Shown here: positions 19,394 to 27,340 of the stretch, piece by piece
Position numbering within the stretch: position 1 is the stretch's first letter
How the letters are laid out: the number at the start of each line of letters is the position of its first letter
Source: Trichomonas vaginalis G3
Taxonomy: Eukaryota; Parabasalia; Trichomonadida; Trichomonadidae
Length of the DNA stretch: 64,000 nucleotides
Assembly (NCBI RefSeq): GCF_026262505.1
Contig: NC_067203.1
Coordinates: 3,038,001 to 3,102,000 of the forward strand
Reading direction: 5' to 3'
Notes under the pieces: model-generated
The model's database searches: none
What the model saw: only the letters and a program-made list of their open reading frames with translations
What the model was told of the DNA's origin: nothing
Position numbers and translations under genes: made by a program

Positions 19394-19421
19394 TGAAAAA
19401 ACTAAAAAGTGACATTTTTTA
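19394..19421. promoter_or_regulatory. 28-bp bidirectional promoter with two host-type initiators
   Basis: Read on plus, GTGACATTTTTTA precedes ATG 19422; read on minus, TGTCACTTTTTAG precedes ATG 19393. The two initiators overlap back to back. This matches the trichomonad Inr (TCA followed by a pyrimidine and T/A). Confidence 0.65.
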
Positions 19422-19691
19422 ATGATGAACACTGACAAGACAAGATTTTGTGAGTTCGCAAATTTATTAGAACCCATGGAGAATTACACACCAGTCCAAG
19501 CAATGGAGAAATTCAATGAACTTTATGGTGATCGCAACAATCTTAGTTACTTTACTAAGCTTTTGAAGTACTTTATTCAATTCAATTGCGAAACCTCTCC
19601 TAATGAAGTTTTTGCTCATAATGAATTCCTTGAACTCATTTATCAGGAATTGAAATTGGCAATTCTAACAAACTTTAGACCAGAAGAATAA
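19422..19691 (+). CDS. Small protein, possible paralogue of the 20491 gene
   Basis: 89 aa (MNTDKTRFCEFANLLEPM...). Shares a pattern with 20491: an F.EF start, a central E(K/L)F(N/K)E(L/V)YG(D/N), a YF/YI-rich helix and a final helix of the type E(F)LELIYQEL. The initiator GACATTTTTTAATG abuts the start. Unrecognised family. Confidence 0.5.
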   Translation: MMNTDKTRFCEFANLLEPMENYTPVQAMEKFNELYGDRNNLSYFTKLLKYFIQFNCETSPNEVFAHNEFLELIYQELKLAILTNFRPEE

Positions 19692-19718
19692 AAAATTAAT
19701 TTAATAAAAATAACTTTT

Positions 19719-19913
19719 TTAGTTTGAGTCAATCATATGTCTCTGAATGAACCAATCAACAACGATTTCACCAATTTTTCTTTCAAATAAGTCACGAAAG
19801 TTCTTCATGGCATAATCGACAAATGCTTCATTGTTTTCTTTTGCATATTGCCAAGCAGCTTTTCTGAACGACTGTGCATCTTCAAAGTTTAGAACAGTTA
19901 ACTCTTCACTCAT
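19719..19913 (-). CDS. Small helical protein
   Basis: 64 aa from ATG 19913 (MSEELTVLNFEDAQSFRKA), preceded by GTCATTTCACTTTTTTC. It contains AWQYAKENNEAFVDYAMKNF and a WFIQRH end reminiscent of the 18474/18710 pair. The upstream in-frame ATG at 19976 is ignored because the initiator lies between. Divergent from 19960. Confidence 0.45.
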   Translation of the reverse strand: MSEELTVLNFEDAQSFRKAAWQYAKENNEAFVDYAMKNFRDLFERKIGEIVVDWFIQRHMIDSN

Positions 19914-19959
19914 GAAAAAAGTGAAATGACCACATGGTCTGACGGTGTCATTTTTAGTA

Positions 19960-20439
19960 ATGGATTTGGAATTCAATGTCTTTGCCCAACGTCGAGTCCT
20001 TGATCAACATGGTATTACCAAAGAAAAGTTCATTGAAGATGTTGATACCTTATTTGATTCACAAAATCAAGATCAAGATGTAATTGTTAGTCTACCTTAC
20101 TTGTTGATGGTCAAAGAAAAATTGATGAATTGTTTGAAATATCCTGAATCAGAAATTTTTCGAATGATCTATAATCAAAATTTTATGGGACATTGTTTCT
20201 CAGACATGCCATTAAAGGAGTTCCATGAAGAAATAGACAAGGCCATTGAGAAATACTTCTTCTCGCTTCCAAAAGAAGATGAGGTACCAAAAGAATCAGA
20301 AGAGGAATCAGAAGATGAACAAAAAGTTTCTTTCAAAGAAATCAATGAGAAACTTGATTCAATTCTGGAAGCCATTGCTGATCTTCAGGATGAAGTTTTC
20401 TTGATTGCCAAACATTTTAATCCAAACATAAACGAATAA
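19960..20439 (+). CDS. Acidic helical protein, unrecognised
   Basis: 159 aa (MDLEFNVFAQRRVLDQHG...). Initiator TGTCATTTTTAGTA then ATG. A folded N-terminal ~110 residues is followed by an acidic linker (PKESEEESEDEQK) and a coiled-coil end (FKEINEKLDSILEAIADLQD). The AT-rich 3' gap before 20491 holds a second initiator. Unrecognised. Confidence 0.55.
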   Translation: MDLEFNVFAQRRVLDQHGITKEKFIEDVDTLFDSQNQDQDVIVSLPYLLMVKEKLMNCLKYPESEIFRMIYNQNFMGHCFSDMPLKEFHEEIDKAIEKYFFSLPKEDEVPKESEEESEDEQKVSFKEINEKLDSILEAIADLQDEVFLIAKHFNPNINE

Positions 20440-20490
20440 AAACCTTATCGTTTACAAAACGTTATCGTTTTAAAAAAGTGTCATTTTTTA

Positions 20491-20772
20491 ATGAGCTTGG
20501 ACAAGTTTCATGAATTCTTTCAGTCATGGGTCACTAAGGAAACAGTCACAGTCGAAGAATTACAAAGTCATTTCAAAGAAGTATATGGCAATACTCCCCT
20601 TACTGATATGGAGAGCATCCGCTTATGGAATTACATTTCCTATTTGTGCAATAAATATCTTCACAAGGAATATGATTTCTTAAAGTTCGTGGAAGATTTC
20701 CAATACATTCTGGAACGAATGGATGAAGAAAAACAAAAACAAGGTCCTGGAATCACCTTAGTATTCTTATGA
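20491..20772 (+). CDS. Small protein, possible paralogue of the 19422 gene
   Basis: 93 aa (MSLDKFHEFFQSWVTKE...), initiator GTGTCATTTTTTA directly before ATG. Helical, with SHFKEVYGNTPL aligned to KFNELYGDRNNL of the 19422 product. Followed by a further identical initiator before 20821. Unrecognised. Confidence 0.5.
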   Translation: MSLDKFHEFFQSWVTKETVTVEELQSHFKEVYGNTPLTDMESIRLWNYISYLCNKYLHKEYDFLKFVEDFQYILERMDEEKQKQGPGITLVFL

Positions 20773-20820
20773 ATAAAAACCTTATCGTTTAAAAAAGTGT
20801 CATTTTTTAATTTGAATTAA

Positions 20821-21852
20821 ATGAGAACGAGTAAGAAAAAAATTCCATTTAGTAAATTAAAGAAAGTCTTTGATTCTTTAAAAGAAATTAAAGAAATTAA
20901 TGATGAATATTATTCTGACGATCAATCTTACAAACCTTCAAACAACTATTTGAAAAACTTAGCACTTTTCAAGGATATTTTGGATAAAGAATACACCGGC
21001 AAAGCAAAGAAAAACGAAATTCTTGACTTTTTGGTTGGATCAGAACCAAAACCTGAAATCGAAGAACCTCATGTTGACGTTAATGATACTGAAGCTGAAA
21101 TAGAGGAATTAATGAATATTCCTACAGCGCAGATACCATTAAAGAAGTCCCATGATGAAAGGTTCCAAGATTTTGTTCAAGAAGTTTCACAGAATTTATT
21201 GAACGGTGAATTTGATGAAAGTTTATCCAAAGAAGGTACAGAGTTTGTCAAAAGACATAAATTACAGTTCATGGATTCTAATCTTGATTGTATCGAACTG
21301 TTCCATCCATTAGATGAAGTCGCTTTCAAGAAAGTTCTTGCCAGTAATCACTACAAAAAGAATTCCAAAAATATTGAAGACAAAGGACTGTATACATTAT
21401 ACTACCTCAACAATGTTTCAGATGTAAAGCAGATCTTAGATTACTTAGATGATATTGCAACAAAAACGAAAGGAACATATAAGATCTTATGTGATTTTGG
21501 ATTTGTTACTGAAGATTCTGTTACCAAACAATATTCATTAACACCACCAAAAGAAGATGAAGTTAAACCTTCAATCCCATTCACGATCTCAAACATCAAA
21601 GACATGAACTCCTATAAACATTACGTTTATGCGAACATTTCTGAGAAGATGGAACAAACACACATGTCATCAAGAATGAAATATTGTGCAATCACAACAG
21701 CTTTGTTCAAAGTTATTCCTTTAAGAAAGTCTGGTGGCAAATTCCAAGCAAAAGGTTATGCATTCTTGAGCAAATTGAAATGCATCAGACATGTTGAAGA
21801 TGAAAAAAATTTATGCACATTTAATGCTTTATATTTTCTTTTAAAGGATTAA
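20821..21852 (+). pseudogene. N-terminal fragment of a second Maverick-type DNA polymerase (OTU-like region)
   Basis: 343 aa. The last 60 residues (CAITTALFKVIPLRKSGGKF, then HVEDEKNLCTFNALYFLL) contain a Cys motif like that seen at the start of OTU-like domains in trichomonad Maverick polymerases. The frame stops (TAA at 21850) immediately after, and the gene at 24182 appears to continue the same region. The frames of the two pieces would be in register across the TAA if the 2.3 kb between them were absent. The N-terminal 280 residues are charged and unrecognised. Initiator GTGTCATTTTTTAATTTG. The polymerase link rests on my memory of family sequence style, not a search. Confidence 0.45.
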
Positions 21853-23135
21853 AGTGTTATATTTTTATTTATTAAATACTGTTGTAGAGCAAGTTGGGTA
21901 TCCTCATAAATATTATCCAGTGTAATCAACCTATTTTGCAATAAATATACAATTGTTTTGAAATGATTGCATCTGCAAAATATTTCAACAGCTGTATATC
22001 CATGGTTGTCTCGTATCCAGAAATTTGCGCCTTTTTCTATAAGTTTGATTATATAATCATCAACAAGTTCTGGGTTTTGCTGGTTTGTGTCAATATAAGT
22101 TAAAGCGATTATAGGAAAAGCTCCATAATATCCCTGTACATTTGGATCAATGTTCAATTCGAAATAAAACTCTAAGATTTGATATAATAATGCTTCATAA
22201 TTCTTTTGTTCCATAATAGCATCTTCTAATAATCCATTTATGTCTTCTTCAAATGTTGGAAAGGTAGTTATTACATATTTGATCCAATCAATATCGCGTG
22301 ATTTAAATACCCAATGAAGGATTGAATTTACACGAGCGTCAAGTCTTGTTAACTTAGGAATTCCTTGATTGCATAACATCTTTGTTTCAGGAAAAATTAC
22401 ACACCATGGAAAGACAGGAAGCTTATGCTCATGTAATAAAAACACCGCTGCTAAATTATGACAAGTTTGAATGGAAAAGACATAATTAACTGGTTTAAAG
22501 TCTGGAAATTGATCCAGGTCCACACATTTTAGAAAAAATTCAAACAATTCGTGTTGATGTGTCTGAATCATAGTTTGAACACATTGTCCATCGAATCTAA
22601 TATTGTTCTTTAAAAATTCATTAATCATATCAAGATTTTTCCCCTTTACTACTTCTCGAAACAAAGATATATCCAACAATTCATTAAAATCTGGCATATT
22701 ATTCCTAATAAAATTAAATGTATTCACTGCACCAAATTTGCAGCAAGCTTTGAATGGTGTTATATATTTTTCACAAAAGTACAAACTAGCTGGTAATGGA
22801 TTGTCGACAATATATTTTTTAAATTCTTCAATATTATCATTAAGAAAGAACTTTTTGATCAGGTAGTTGCACTCAATATTTACAGGTGGATAAGCATCAA
22901 AATGTTCAAATAGGAAATTATATTTATCTACTGCTTTGAAATTGGTATCTAATAAAAGATAACCCTGATTATAAAAAAAGTTTTTCATATCTATATGATA
23001 TTTATTGACTAAAACATTCTTGATTTGATCGAGAAAAACATTCATATCTTCTTCTGGTGTAAGATTAAATAATTTCTCAAAGACATCAATATAATCTTTA
23101 TATGGTGCTGCGTATGGCAGTTCACTGAAATCCAT
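21849..23135 (-). CDS. DUF3447-type ankyrin-repeat protein
   Basis: 428 aa, uninterrupted. Ankyrin-like repeats are clearest at the C-terminus: LIEKGANFWIRDNHGYTAVE, then IFCRCNHFKTIVYLLQN; earlier helical pairs (TPFKACCKFGAVNTFNFI; HELFEFFLKC) fit degenerate repeats. Large families of such proteins exist in trichomonads and amoebae. Its stop overlaps the polymerase fragment's stop by 4 bp, and it is divergent from 23226. Probably a host-derived gene captured or inserted here. Confidence 0.65.
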   Translation of the reverse strand: MDFSELPYAAPYKDYIDVFEKLFNLTPEEDMNVFLDQIKNVLVNKYHIDMKNFFYNQGYLLLDTNFKAVDKYNFLFEHFDAYPPVNIECNYLIKKFFLNDNIEEFKKYIVDNPLPASLYFCEKYITPFKACCKFGAVNTFNFIRNNMPDFNELLDISLFREVVKGKNLDMINEFLKNNIRFDGQCVQTMIQTHQHELFEFFLKCVDLDQFPDFKPVNYVFSIQTCHNLAAVFLLHEHKLPVFPWCVIFPETKMLCNQGIPKLTRLDARVNSILHWVFKSRDIDWIKYVITTFPTFEEDINGLLEDAIMEQKNYEALLYQILEFYFELNIDPNVQGYYGAFPIIALTYIDTNQQNPELVDDYIIKLIEKGANFWIRDNHGYTAVEIFCRCNHFKTIVYLLQNRLITLDNIYEDTQLALQQYLINKNITL

Positions 23136-23225
23136 TTATTTAATCATAATTAAAAACTAAAAATAATTTATTTTTCTTTCTGAAGGAATTTGAGGGAAAA
23201 ATAATCGTCATTTTTCAGTTTTTTA

Positions 23226-24125
23226 ATGGCACGCACGAAGATGTTGGCAGCATTACAGAAGATGAAAGAGCAGGAACAGCGCGAGAAAGAGGAAGAAGAA
23301 AGGAGAAGAGAACAAGAGCAATGGTGGTCAGAGCAAGATGAAGAGGAAGAAGATCAGGATCAGAATCTGGAAACACCGATGGAACAAGGAACTACAGCAT
23401 AAATGATACAAGGAACTACTACACAAATGATACAAGGAACTACTACACAAATGATACAAGAAGATGATGTACAAAAGCAACTGGAACAAGCAAGATCAAA
23501 TCTCAATCGAGTCACTGAGGAATTGAAGAGAAGCCAGACACATATTAAGGAAACCCAAAGAGAAAACATTGCACTCTACGAAAAGATGAAAGCCCTGCTC
23601 AACGATCCAGAGATCAAAAGAAGAACTCAGGAACAAATCAAGAAAGACGAGAAAGAAGAAAGGAGACTTAAAGAAGAAGAACTAGAAGCGACGAAGAAAG
23701 AAGCTCAAATGCTCAGATCTGAACTAATCGCCAAAGACAATGAAATCAAGAAGATTATGAGGGAGTTAGAAGAAGCAAAGGCTCACACAGATCGAGGAAA
23801 CAAAAAGGCTTCCTTTTGGATCTCGGACAAAGGACAAAAGATCATCGCAGAGCTGAAATATTACGAAAACCATCAGGTTCCAGTCCCATATTGGAAATAC
23901 AGAAAGATGGTTCGTGAACTCTATCCCGAAGAACCACTGATGGAGTTTGAAACACCTGATGATGTCCTTTTAAGATTTTGCTTCACGGATTTGATCAATA
24001 CCTGGCGACACTCAAGAAGGTACAGAAATGAAACCAGTGCCGGAATCATTTTGGAAGACCTTCAGAGAATAATTTCCAGCCAAATCTGGAGTGAACAATA
24101 TAACGTTGACCACATATTCCATTAA
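23226..24125 (+). pseudogene. Coiled-coil protein with one in-frame TAA
   Basis: Starts at ATG 23226 after TCATTTTTCAGTTTTTTAAT. The first 58 codons (KMKEQEQREKEEEERRR) are followed by TAA (23400-23402), after which the same frame continues 240 codons. The TAA falls in a tandem 24-bp repeat (unit GTT TQMIQ) where the other copies have CAA, so it is a single C-to-T change. The rest is a long coiled coil (VTEELKRSQTHIKETQ...) and a folded C-terminus (PVPYWKYRKMVRELYPEEP, then SAGIILEDLQRIISS). If translation restarts at ATG 23403, the C-terminal 240 aa could still be made. Confidence 0.6.
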
Positions 24126-24181
24126 AAATTTCGACTAAAAACTTAATTTTACTAATCTTTACACTTTTTTCCGTTTATTAA

Positions 24182-24676
24182 ATGAATGACAATCAAATCA
24201 TTGCTGGAGGGAAGAAACTCTTTCAAGAATTTTATAATATTCCTGAAGGAGTTAACCCAGAAACCAGACAGAAATATGTGAATGAAGCCATTGATTCTTA
24301 TGAAGGATTTGACATCGCGAAAGAATCAGAAGCTCTATGCAGAAAGTTTAAAGTAAATATTGACTATTATTACTGTTCTCCTCAGGAAAAAGAAGATATA
24401 AATGTCGAAGATGTAGATTTTGAATTAGTTGAAGGTTACATCGTTGATCCGAACTACAAAACTCTCAACTTCTTGCTTACAAAGAACAAAGACGGGCAGC
24501 TACACACAGATGCAATAACAGATGTAGAGAGATTAGTAGGATTTAGAGTTTGTCCTTACTGCAAAGAAGAAGTTTACAGTCTAGTTGATGATCCAGATAG
24601 AAAGAACCAATCAAGATTTTATAAACATTGTGAGAAGTGCAAGATGAACGGTGGTAAGTTAATTCAAGATGTATAG
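24182..24676 (+). pseudogene. N-terminal fragment of Maverick-type polymerase with zinc-binding motif
   Basis: 164 aa. KLFQEFYNIPEGVNPETRQK and LCRKFKVNIDYYY are followed by HTDAITDVERLVGFRVCPYC and a second Cys/His pair (FYKHCEKCKMNGGK). This CxxC...HxxxC arrangement ahead of the exonuclease domain is what I recall from T. vaginalis Maverick polymerases. No exonuclease or polymerase motifs follow: the frame ends at 24676 and Maverick B sequence begins, so the gene is truncated. Leader CACTTTTTTCCG then TTATTAAATG. Confidence 0.5.
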
Positions 24677-24960
24677 AATGAAATGAAGGAAGAATGTGTA
24701 TATCTACCCCAAACATTATTTTAGTTAAAGTCCATCAAATATTTTTAGGATACTTTCACCAAATAATGTTTATATTAGATGAAACAGTAAAGTATTATAT
24801 CTATTAAATCGTCTATGATGTAAATTGTGTATAGAATGAAATGAAGGAAGAATGTGTATATCTAATGAAATCCTCCATGTTAGAAAACATGTTAGAAAAC
24901 ATGTTAGAAAACATGTTAGAAAAGGTGTTAGATCTAACATTCTAACATAAACATTATTTT
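24668..24960. repeat. Duplicated 40-bp segment and hairpin module (TGTTAGA type)
   Basis: GTATAGAATGAAATGAAGGA plus a further AGAATGTGTATATCTA occurs at 24670 and again at 24829. At 24877-24960, four ATGTTAGAAAAC-type units are followed by the complementary GATCTAACATTCTAACAT and a T-rich tail. Nothing coding. Confidence 0.7.
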
Positions 24961-24965
24961 TGGGT

Positions 24966-25580
24966 CATTTACACTCATTACGATGAAGAAGTCATGACAA
25001 AACATATACGTTTAGTTTCGATGAAATCATGACAAATCATTTACGATGAAGTCATGACAAAACATATACGATGAAATCATGACAAAACATATACGATGAA
25101 ATCATGACAAAACATATACGTTTAGTTTCGATGAAATCATGACAAAACATTTACGATGAAGTCATGACAAAACATATACGATGAAATCATGACAAAACAT
25201 TTACGATGAAGTCATGACAAAACATATACGATGAAATCATGACAAAACATATACGATGAAATCATGACAAAACATATACGAAGAAGTTTATACAAAGTGT
25301 TTACGTTTAGTTTCGATGAAGTCTTGACAAAGCATTTACGTTTAGTTTCGATGCAGTTTGACAAAGTGTTTACGACGAAGTCTTGACAAAGTCTTGACAA
25401 AGTGTTTATGTTTAGTTTCGATGAAGTCATGACAAAGTCATAACAAAACATTTACATTCATTACGATGAAGTTTTGACAAAGCATATACGAAGAAATCAT
25501 GACAAAGCATATACGATGAAGTCATGACAAAACATTTACGATGAAGTCATGACAAAGCATTAACGATGAAGTTTATTTCC
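24966..25580. repeat. Iteron-like array 1 (CATTTACGATGAAGTCATGACAAAA family)
   Basis: More than twenty copies of a ~27-bp unit, ACGATGAARTCATGACAAAA then CAT(A/T)T, some with an extra CGTTTAGTTTCG insert. It is too irregular to be a CRISPR (no conserved-repeat/unique-spacer alternation; the whole unit drifts). Adjacent to an SF3 helicase gene, it could be a replication origin. Confidence 0.85.
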
Positions 25581-25584
25581 TGGA

Positions 25585-25680
25585 CTGTTGTCTAAATGTC
25601 ATGTTGTCAGTAATTTTAAGAGAAGTTAATTAACCTGGTGACATGGTGACGTAGTGACACCTAAAACCATCTACCCTAAA
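25585..25680. repeat. Hairpin module (GTGAC type), copy of 5107-5197
   Basis: ATGTCATGTTGTCAG, AGAAGTTAATTAACC and GGTGACATGGTGACGTAG match the Maverick A module almost base for base, although the neighbouring genes differ. A CTACCCTAAACATTATTTTT tail follows. Confidence 0.65.
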
Positions 25681-25906
25681 CATTATTTTTGCTGAATTCA
25701 GCAACAAAATGAACGAGGTCAGGATGTATGCAAATACCTTTGAATTCATTCATAACGCCTTAGTAAGCTCATAAAATGTTTGTTTTGAGGTCGAGCCACT
25801 TTTGGCTTGACCGTATTCTTTCAACCAAAACTCAAGAATTTTCCTGCGTGAATTTTGTATAAAAAGCAACCGTCTGAATTCCGGCGATTGCTATATTCTT
25901 CACAAA
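25681..25906. other. Non-coding stretch with a GGTC-AGCC hairpin
   Basis: GGTCGAGCCACTTTTGGCTTGACC (25791-25814) folds into a 10-bp stem with one mismatch, followed by a T-rich run and the KilA-N start. No other signal is seen. Confidence 0.4.
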
Positions 25907-26056
25907 ATGCCTTATAATACTCTTCGTTCTACAAAGCAAGCATATCATTGGTTTGAAAACCAACAGACAAAAGAACTTTTAGAAGAATTTCCTCATATGA
26001 TTGCTTCCCTCGGAAAACCGAGAGAAGAGATTCCGTATGAAAATTCAAGAGGGTAG
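25907..26056 (+). pseudogene. KilA-N fragment (49 codons)
   Basis: PYNTLRSTKQAYHWFENQQT followed by ELLEEFPHMIASLGKPREE is nearly identical in DNA to 4378-4500 of Maverick A. It runs into the next hairpin module (26050-26110), whose TAG ends the frame. It is the N-terminal part of a KilA-N domain only; the rest is deleted. Confidence 0.65.
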
Positions 26057-26110
26057 AAAAGAGGGTAGAAATGAGGTTAGATCTACCCTTCTACCCTAAA
26101 ATATATTTTG
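26047..26110. repeat. Hairpin module (GGGTAGA type)
   Basis: Two AGGGTAGAA units, then GTTAGATCTACCCTTCTACC and TAAAATATATTTTGGG. It has the same architecture as the GGTGA modules with a different core word. Confidence 0.7.
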
Positions 26111-26112
26111 GG

Positions 26113-26500
26113 TCATTTACACTCATTACGATGAAGTCATGACAAAACATATACGTTCATTACGAAGAAGTCTTGACAAAGCATTTACGATGAAGTCATG
26201 ACAAAACATTTACGAAGAAGTTTTGACAAAACATATACGATGAAGTCATGACAAAACATATACGATGAAGTCATGACAAAGCATTTACGATGAAGTCATG
26301 ACAAAACATATACGTTTAAGTTCGACAAAGCATATACGATGAAGTCATGACAAAACATATACGATGAAGTCATGACAAAACATATACGAAGAAGTCATGA
26401 CAAAACATTTACGTTCATTACGATGAAGTTTTGACAAAGCATTTACGAAGAAGTTATGACAAAACATATACGAAGAAGTCATGACAAAACATTTACGTTA
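26113..26500. repeat. Iteron-like array 2
   Basis: About fourteen more units of the family at 24966-25580 (CGATGAAGTCATGACAAAAC then ATATA). Both arrays share the entry phrase GGGTCATTTACACTCATTAC after a hairpin module. Confidence 0.85.
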
Positions 26501-26567
26501 TACAGTAATGTTAGTCATGAATGTTTGTCCTACGTGTTGGCGTTAGTGTTGAAAAATAATGTTTGTC

Positions 26568-27272
26568 CTACATGAAGCCGTACAAGCGTTTGAATTTGTT
26601 TATGAATAAAATTACACTCTTGTTTTCTGTATCTATCATACAAACATAAGCAGCACCTGTTTTTGTAAAGTTTATATGAAGTTTTCGATAGTTAAGACCT
26701 GTATAATAATAGAATGCGTCCTCATTCTCAACATAGTAGTAGAAATCAAACGAATGCTTACCATAATCTGTTATTTCAACAGCTTCGTCAGATATTTCAT
26801 CAACGAACTCATAAACTATATCACCATACTTGCTTTTATTTCTATTGTTTTCAGATCTAGAACACCAACGAAGGTTTGAGATTCTGTTGTCCGTTCTATC
26901 ATGATTTATATGGTCTATTTCTTTCAAATTGTTTGGATTTTCAATCCACTGTTCTGCAATAATTCTATGCTTTAAGTACATTTTGTTGTTTAAACTAAGC
27001 ACAATATAACCATAATTATTTAAGCATTCACTCATAATATGTTTGTCTTTCTTTCGACGAATAGTAAAAGGATATGTCGTACAAATCTCATAATCTTCAT
27101 GATTTCTCAATGTTTCCCATTGAGTTTGTTCCCCACTAACGTTCTCATTGACGTCCTCAATATCTTCTTCCTCACTGAACTCGTCAATATTTTCACTAGC
27201 TCCTTCTGTAATGTTTTCATCGGCATTGTCATTGACTTCTTCTGTAATGTTAGATGTTGTTGTTTCGCTCAT
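26568..27272 (-). CDS. HNH endonuclease (NUMOD4 + HNH_3 type)
   Basis: 234 aa. A repetitive acidic N-terminus (residues 1-50) is followed by a NUMOD4-like segment (residues 51-100: WETLRNHEDYEICTTYPFTI, LNNYGYIVLSLNN). The HNH core is LKHRIIAEQW with His102, EIDHINHDRTDN with Asp120-His121, and NLRWCS with Asn133. The C-terminal ~85 residues are unrecognised and beta-rich. Such enzymes are free-standing homing endonucleases in phages and large DNA viruses. The gene is uninterrupted and sits between the iteron arrays and the helicase. A role in element spread or exclusion of rivals is inference. Confidence 0.85.
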   Translation of the reverse strand: MSETTTSNITEEVNDNADENITEGASENIDEFSEEEDIEDVNENVSGEQTQWETLRNHEDYEICTTYPFTIRRKKDKHIMSECLNNYGYIVLSLNNKMYLKHRIIAEQWIENPNNLKEIDHINHDRTDNRISNLRWCSRSENNRNKSKYGDIVYEFVDEISDEAVEITDYGKHSFDFYYYVENEDAFYYYTGLNYRKLHINFTKTGAAYVCMIDTENKSVILFINKFKRLYGFM

Positions 27273-27340
27273 GTTCTTTCACTAATGTTAAAAGTTATGT
27301 TGTACGAATTTTGAACAGAATTTAGAGCAGTTATGAAACA

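Larger units (their letters stand above)
15569..24676. other. Element X: compact block of small genes with host-type initiators and pieces of a second Maverick-type polymerase
   Basis: About 16 genes in 9.1 kb, in alternating orientation, with overlapping stops (16596/16604, 21849/21852) and short divergent gaps. Almost every start has TCATTTTT, TCACTTTT or a close variant 5-40 nt upstream of ATG. Proteins are small, acidic and helical, with two visible paralogous sets. Two pieces (20821-21852, 24182-24676) look like the N-terminal region of a Maverick polymerase of a subfamily different from Maverick A. The boundaries are Maverick A on the left and Maverick B on the right, so the natural ends are unknown. 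I infer a separate virus-like element or island. Confidence 0.45.

Noticed and set aside
24966-26500. CRISPR array
   Set aside because: Units drift over their whole length, spacers are not unique and no cas genes are present; also a eukaryotic context.
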